Origin: Datnioides undecimradiatus
Lineage: Eukaryota; Chordata; Actinopteri; Lobotiformes; Datnioididae
Direction: 5' to 3'
Length of the DNA stretch: 64,000 nt
Assembly (NCBI GenBank): GCA_008933995.1
Contig: WARS01000014.1
Location: 8,851,192-8,915,191 of the forward strand
Shown: piece after piece, positions 59,956 to 64,000 of the stretch
Layout: every line of letters begins with the position of its first letter
Numbering within the stretch: position 1 is the first letter of the stretch
Position numbers and translations under genes: made by a program
The notes under the pieces: model-generated
What the model was told of the DNA's origin: nothing
The model's input: only the letters and a program-made list of their open reading frames with translations
The model's database searches: none

Positions 59956-61340
59956 TCTTCTCCAAACAAAAGCCTTCTTCATTTCTTTGTGTCTCCACAT
60001 GCGGCTTGTTTGATGAAGTTTATGTACTGGCATTCTTGCAATTTCAAGTGTTTCCATGTGGCTGAATATGTAAATTGCGCCTCACATTGGATAAACACGC
60101 CAGCCAAATTAATGTAACTTGTGTAATGTGATGCGACAAACAAAAACAAAAGGATCTATGTGGAGCGTTGAGGCATCTGAATCCTTCCTCACAATAACAT
60201 CTGAAAGAAACATAAAAGCTCCTCTGTCTTCTAAATTGTTTTCACCGTGGGTGTATTAAGGAGACAGGTTTCCATTTAAAACAGTCTCAGGTCTTTCTTT
60301 CTTTGGCACTTCCCTCATTACCTCATTGAGAGTTTGGGGTCATCTGTAGGTCACCACTGACATTATACCTGGTTACTTGTTCTTCTGTTTCAATAATAAT
60401 TTTCTTTTGCAAATTGTCACTACATGTTGGATTTGGACTCGCCTCTACCAGTGAGGTTATTGTTCTTTTAGCAATACAACAAGGGATGCAACCGCGATTA
60501 AGTCTGTAAGACTGTTATAATGACAGTGCTTTTGAGAAGAAAGAAAGATTAACTGAAAATCCAAATTGTTTTCAAAGGCCGGTCCAAAAAAATGCATCAG
60601 CTTGCTTTATAATTATGGTGTCCACTACAGCACAGCGCACTGAAGCTAAATGTTAATCGTAAAGTGCTGACAATATGAATGCAGTCTCAGAGACTACTGG
60701 CGTGTTTCGTCTGTCTGAATTTCCTTAGTCATTTTTTCCCCTTTTACCCTCTTAAAAGTCTCTCAGCATGGTGAAATTGTGCTGGAAACAAGGGCTATTA
60801 TCTCACTCTATTGGTAGTAGAATCTATTCTACCAGGTGCCCGAACCCCTTAAATTGGCTCTACACAATTTGCGCAGGTGAAGCCCTGTGGAGAAACCTTA
60901 TTTCTGCAGCCTGCATCTGCAATCTCATTCTTTCGCTCAACAGCCGGAGCTCCAGACTACATACAGGTGAGGATTGGAATGAAGATTGATGATTGAATTG
61001 AGAGTTTGGCTTTGTGACTCAGCGTCTCTCTGCTATCACGGTCCAATGCAGATCTGCTTTGCCGCCATTTGGTCTCACTTCTTCTGACCGACTGGCTGCT
61101 CAATCCCTGTCTTTATCCTCAACTTTTGGAAATTTACCATGGGCTGTGACATGAGGGCAGCAGACCGATGGTAAATGTAGAGAGTGATGCACTGAGCTAC
61201 AACAAAGCAAGACATGCTATGCCTCAGAGCACATCCCTGCATTTAAAAATGGGATACTGATTGGCTAACAATCACCAGCAGTGTCAACAACTCCCGTGGC
61301 ACTGCTCTTGTGACCCATCTCTACACTAGCCTGGATGTTG
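59956..61340. other. unique non-coding DNA
   Basis: Nothing is recognised. Confidence 0.5.
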
Positions 61341-61344
61341 ACCA

Positions 61345-61711
61345 TGCTCACATAGTGAGGTACAGCTGAGGTCAATGGAAATGTCATTAGTTTTGCAGGT
61401 ATTTGCTCATTAAGTATTGAATGAATTGAATTTTTGATCTGATGATGGAGCTATAAAATTAAGTCAGGGGGCTGCAGAACTTACTGCAAGTCATCCTAGG
61501 TGGAGCCTGACTGACAAGCATATGTTGAAATATTTTATTGGACCTGGGAAAAACTTTATCCACTGCTGACGCTTGATGACAGGTCAGGGGATTATTAAAG
61601 GGTTTATCTTCTGGGGACAATGAATTTAAATACCAACTACATTGGCGATTCCTCTGTCATACACTTTTCAAAGCAAACAAGATCGAGGAGAATAATCAGT
61701 GGATCAACAGT
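61345..61711 (+). repeat. 'gctaacatgctaa' dispersed fish repeat, left of LTR copy B
   Basis: GTGAGGTACAGCTGAGGTCA, ATGTCATTAGTTTTGCAGGT, 'atttgctcatta', TGATCTGATGATGGAGCTAT and GTCATCCTAGGTGGAGCCTG match the family in order. The later part of the unit is repeated: the 'ggtcagggggat...catcctctgggga.catgaat' segment occurs near 61465-61515, again at 61580-61630, and a third time across the LTR insertion (61695-61711 joined to 62296-62350). Confidence 0.78.
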
Positions 61712-62295
61712 TATTGTGACAAGACCGTACCGTGAACCCAACTGCAAGACTCAATGACAAAACGTTTTAAACAAGGTTTATTAACAGAAAGTATCAACAC
61801 AAAATCACTCAGGAGGAAAAAACTCACAAAAACTAAAACTCTCTGAAGAGGCTAATCTAGGAACTAAATAAACTGTAAAGAAGGCAAAAAAACCAAAAAC
61901 ACTCTCTAAACTGGAAAACTTAACTAACAAAAAAATAACTCTTTTGAGGAATCTAAGTATCTAACAAAGTAACAACTCAAAATAGCAAAACGAGACAAAC
62001 CAAAAAACAGGCGGGACAAGGCAGATTTCATGGACAGGATCAAGGCGCTGGTTGCTGGATGAACTGGCACAAAACAGGGGGAGACGCGGACTTAAGTACA
62101 CATGAGGGAAAAGGGGAACAGGTGCAAACAATCAGGGCGGGGAAGACAATCAGACTGGCAGGGAAACACAAGAGGAAGGGCAAGCCACCTGAAACAAGAG
62201 GGAAGTTAGAGCTTTCAAAATAAAACAGGGAGCCACGAGACAACAGACACAAAAACAAATTAAACTTGACCATCTTACTAAACCATGCCATATTG
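61712..62295 (-). mobile_element. 574-bp solo-LTR-like element, copy B, TSD TATTG
   Basis: The element occupies 61717-62290. It matches copy A (28200-28799) along its whole length in the same orientation, for example CAAGGCGCTGGTTG, GACAATCAGACTGGC and ACTTGACCATCTTACTAAA. TATTG lies directly outside each end (61712-61716 and 62291-62295). The left terminus TGACAAG is intact and the right terminus has one change (CATGCCA instead of CATGACA). The polyadenylation signal (minus strand, about 61780) is kept, and the TATA motif is degraded to GTACTTAAGTCC. It sits inside a dispersed repeat. Confidence 0.85.
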
Positions 62296-62400
62296 TGATT
62301 TATCCCCTGGGAACAATGAATCTATAGGGAAATATACTCAATAGCTGTTACAATATGATGTTCTTAAACAAAGTGTGGGACTGAGCAACCATAAAAACAT
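62296..62400 (+). repeat. dispersed fish repeat, right of LTR copy B
   Basis: TGATTTATCCCCTGGGAACA, ATGAATCTATAGGGAAAT and CAATAGCTGTTACAATATGA match the distal part of the family ('gattcatcctctgggaaccatgaat...caatagttgttgagatat'). They continue the repeat interrupted at 61711. Confidence 0.7.
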
Positions 62401-62469
62401 AATCAGCTCTGCCTGGAGCCCCACAACTAGTGTAGCTAAAACAGACACTGTTGCAGACTGCTCTAATGG

Positions 62470-62706
62470 GTGTCACTCCACCCCCTCACTCTGGGGATAT
62501 GACCCGTAGACACTGAAATCAAGGGGTTGACGGCAACAACTAGACTGCACCGAGTTTCTTTTTATTTTCGATGAAATAGAAACAATGCTATAAAAATTGT
62601 ACAATGCGGCTTTGACCCGCTGCTGGTTTTGACGCACTGCTTGATGACGGGTCAGTGTGATTCGTTAGAATGGTTTGACGGTGTTACAAGTGAACAGGGT
62701 GCAGCT
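62470..62706 (+). repeat. left arm of a 230-bp inverted repeat pair
   Basis: It starts GTGTCACTCCACC and ends GTGCAGCT. It carries GGCAACAACTAGACTGCACC, AGTTTCTTTTTATTTT, GCTGCTGGTTTTGA and AATGGTTTGACGGTGTTACA. All of these recur in reverse orientation at 63692-63918 with scattered substitutions and a few small indels. Either the two are inversely oriented copies of one dispersed repeat, or they are long terminal inverted repeats of one element of about 1.45 kb. Confidence 0.88.
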
Positions 62707-63691
62707 CCACTCATAAACAAAATCTTGAGTATGGGACCATCGTGCTTAGGCAGCAAATGTGTGCCTATCAGAGCTGTCAGCTTGTATTATCTCAGCACTT
62801 TCTGATGTCAAACCATTCATTATTTGTTGCTCGAGGGTCACTGCATTCTGATGACAAGGTCAATATCCTGAACCTGAGGAGAGTATTCTGAGGGGAGCTG
62901 CTATGTGTCTCAGCAACTCTGTGTGTGTGTACGTGGGTTATTTTATTTCTGGCCATTCATTACTTTCCGAGACATGAGCACTATGACTTGATTGTACTGA
63001 TAGTGAGTCAAATATCCTGCACATGTAGGACGGGAAAGGGACAGAGACCATATTTGAGTGTAAAATCTGCATTAGCCATGTTATTTTTTATCTTCACATG
63101 GAGGTTTATATGAAGAGTCGTAGAACTTGCAAGTGCTGTGAGTATATAAAAGTGTCAGAGATCTATCAAGATTTTACAAGGCCCTCATTGATCTCAGGAT
63201 CGTAACTTTATACTGACGTAAAAAAGAAGGCTGGGGGGAACTTTAACTGAAAACGGCTCGTCAGTAAATCTTTTCTTCAATATCCTCCAGAAAACCGGCT
63301 TCATTTTCATTAGAATCTGTGCAGAAGTCTGCTGGAGATGTGTGCAGTCTTCCAAAGACATACCTGTCTCCTAAATGTGTTTTATTGGGTAGATTGGTTG
63401 ACTTAATGATTTATTGGTTGCCTCAAATATTGTCATTTCCCTCTAGTCCATACATAATCTAAATCTCAGTGACCCTACTGAGGTTGCACCATGTAAAACA
63501 TTTGGGCGAAAGATCTCTGAAGTTTCCCTTAGATTAGCTGGTGCTCAGAGTCCAGCAGGTTTATCTGGTAAACCGAATGATTAGAGGTGTTGGGGCTGAA
63601 ATGATCTCAGCTTATAAATAGGAAAGAAACCCGGTTCACTGGTTTGTAGCCGGATGTGGAAGGTGAGGCGCCAAAGCAATGGCATCTGACC
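62707..63691. other. spacer between the inverted repeats
   Basis: 985 bp without a recognised gene. A short GT run lies at 62920. Its longest plus frame (62 codons) shows nothing. Confidence 0.5.
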
Positions 63692-63918
63692 AGCTGCACT
63701 GTGTTCGGTTGTAACACCGTCAAACCATTCTTATGTGTGACACTGGTCAGTCATCAAAACCAGCAGCAGGTCAAAGCCTCATTGTGCAGATGTTTGATGG
63801 AATTATTTCTAATTCATCTAAAATAAAAAGAAACTTGGTGCAGTCTAGTTGTTGCCTTCAACCCACTGATTTCAGTGTCCACAGGTCATATCCCTGGAGT
63901 GAGAGGTGGAGTGACACC
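63692..63918 (-). repeat. right arm of the 230-bp inverted repeat pair
   Basis: Reverse complement of 62470-62706 with scattered substitutions and a few small indels. The outer end is again GTGTCACTCCACC when read inward. An additional recognised repeat adjoins its outer side. Confidence 0.88.
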
Positions 63919-63980
63919 ACTTTATGGCGCTTTATAAGTACAGTCCATTTACCATTCAGTATCCTTTGTACCTATAGTGT
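63919..63980 (-). repeat. 'ggtaaatggactg' dispersed fish repeat, partial
   Basis: Read on the minus strand: CTGAATGGTAAATGGACTGT then ACTTATAAAGCGCCATAAAG. This is the recognisable start of a common percomorph SINE-like repeat ('ggtaaatggactgtacttatatagcgcc'). Confidence 0.65.
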
Positions 63981-64000
63981 TTTTACTGCACAAAAAAATA

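Noticed and set aside
61717..62290. Segmental duplication explaining similarity to 28.2-28.8 kb
   Set aside because: Homology stops exactly at the element ends and each copy has its own 5-bp duplication.

Overview
The window looks like teleost fish genomic DNA, most likely a percomorph. It is AT-leaning, full of CA/GT microsatellites, and carries dispersed repeats that I recognise as typical of spiny-rayed fish: tRNA-derived SINE relics, fragments of L2/CR1/Rex-type and L1-type LINEs, LTR-like elements, and the high-copy repeat built on 'gctaacatgctaa' motifs. The lineage is inferred from repeat texture and no species can be named. I found no host protein-coding gene, tRNA, rRNA or CRISPR array that I would defend. 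Nearly all open reading frames are short chance frames, many of them running through microsatellites. The window reads as intergenic or deep intronic DNA.

Layout. 1-6 kb: mostly unique sequence with a 24-bp minisatellite, a SINE-like repeat (about 2.3-2.6 kb) and pyrimidine-rich tracts. 6-9 kb: a dense repeat cluster made of a LINE 3' end, a hairpin-rich AT block, a GC-rich block with three kinds of tandem repeat, and a second LINE fragment on the opposite strand. 9-27 kb: mostly unique, with microsatellites, a short LTR-like insertion at 18.3 kb, a SINE relic at 20.1 kb and a nine-unit 37-bp minisatellite at 23.7 kb. 27-31.3 kb: an LTR-like element, a SINE relic, a 600-bp solo-LTR-like element and another dispersed repeat. 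31-44 kb: mostly unique, with a 1.2-kb CA-rich domain (38.2-39.4 kb), a repeat-free block that looks like conserved non-coding DNA (39.4-40.5 kb) and a SINE split by a 392-bp insertion (41.7-42.3 kb). 44.4-48.5 kb: an L2-like fragment, then a 5'-truncated L1-like ORF2 interrupted by a 2.6-kb CACTA-like DNA transposon. 49-64 kb: dispersed-repeat relics, a second solo-LTR-like copy nested in one of them (61.7-62.3 kb), and a 230-bp inverted repeat pair near the right end.

The strongest result is a record of nested insertions read from target-site duplications. A transposon with CACTG...CAGTG ends and a TG duplication interrupts the L1, and removing it restores the L1 reading frame. Two related LTR-like elements each have a perfect but different 5-bp duplication. 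A third insertion in a SINE has a 16-bp duplication. A possible spliced micro-ORF inside the CACTA-like element is the most speculative item of interest. I did not find a clearly novel biological system.
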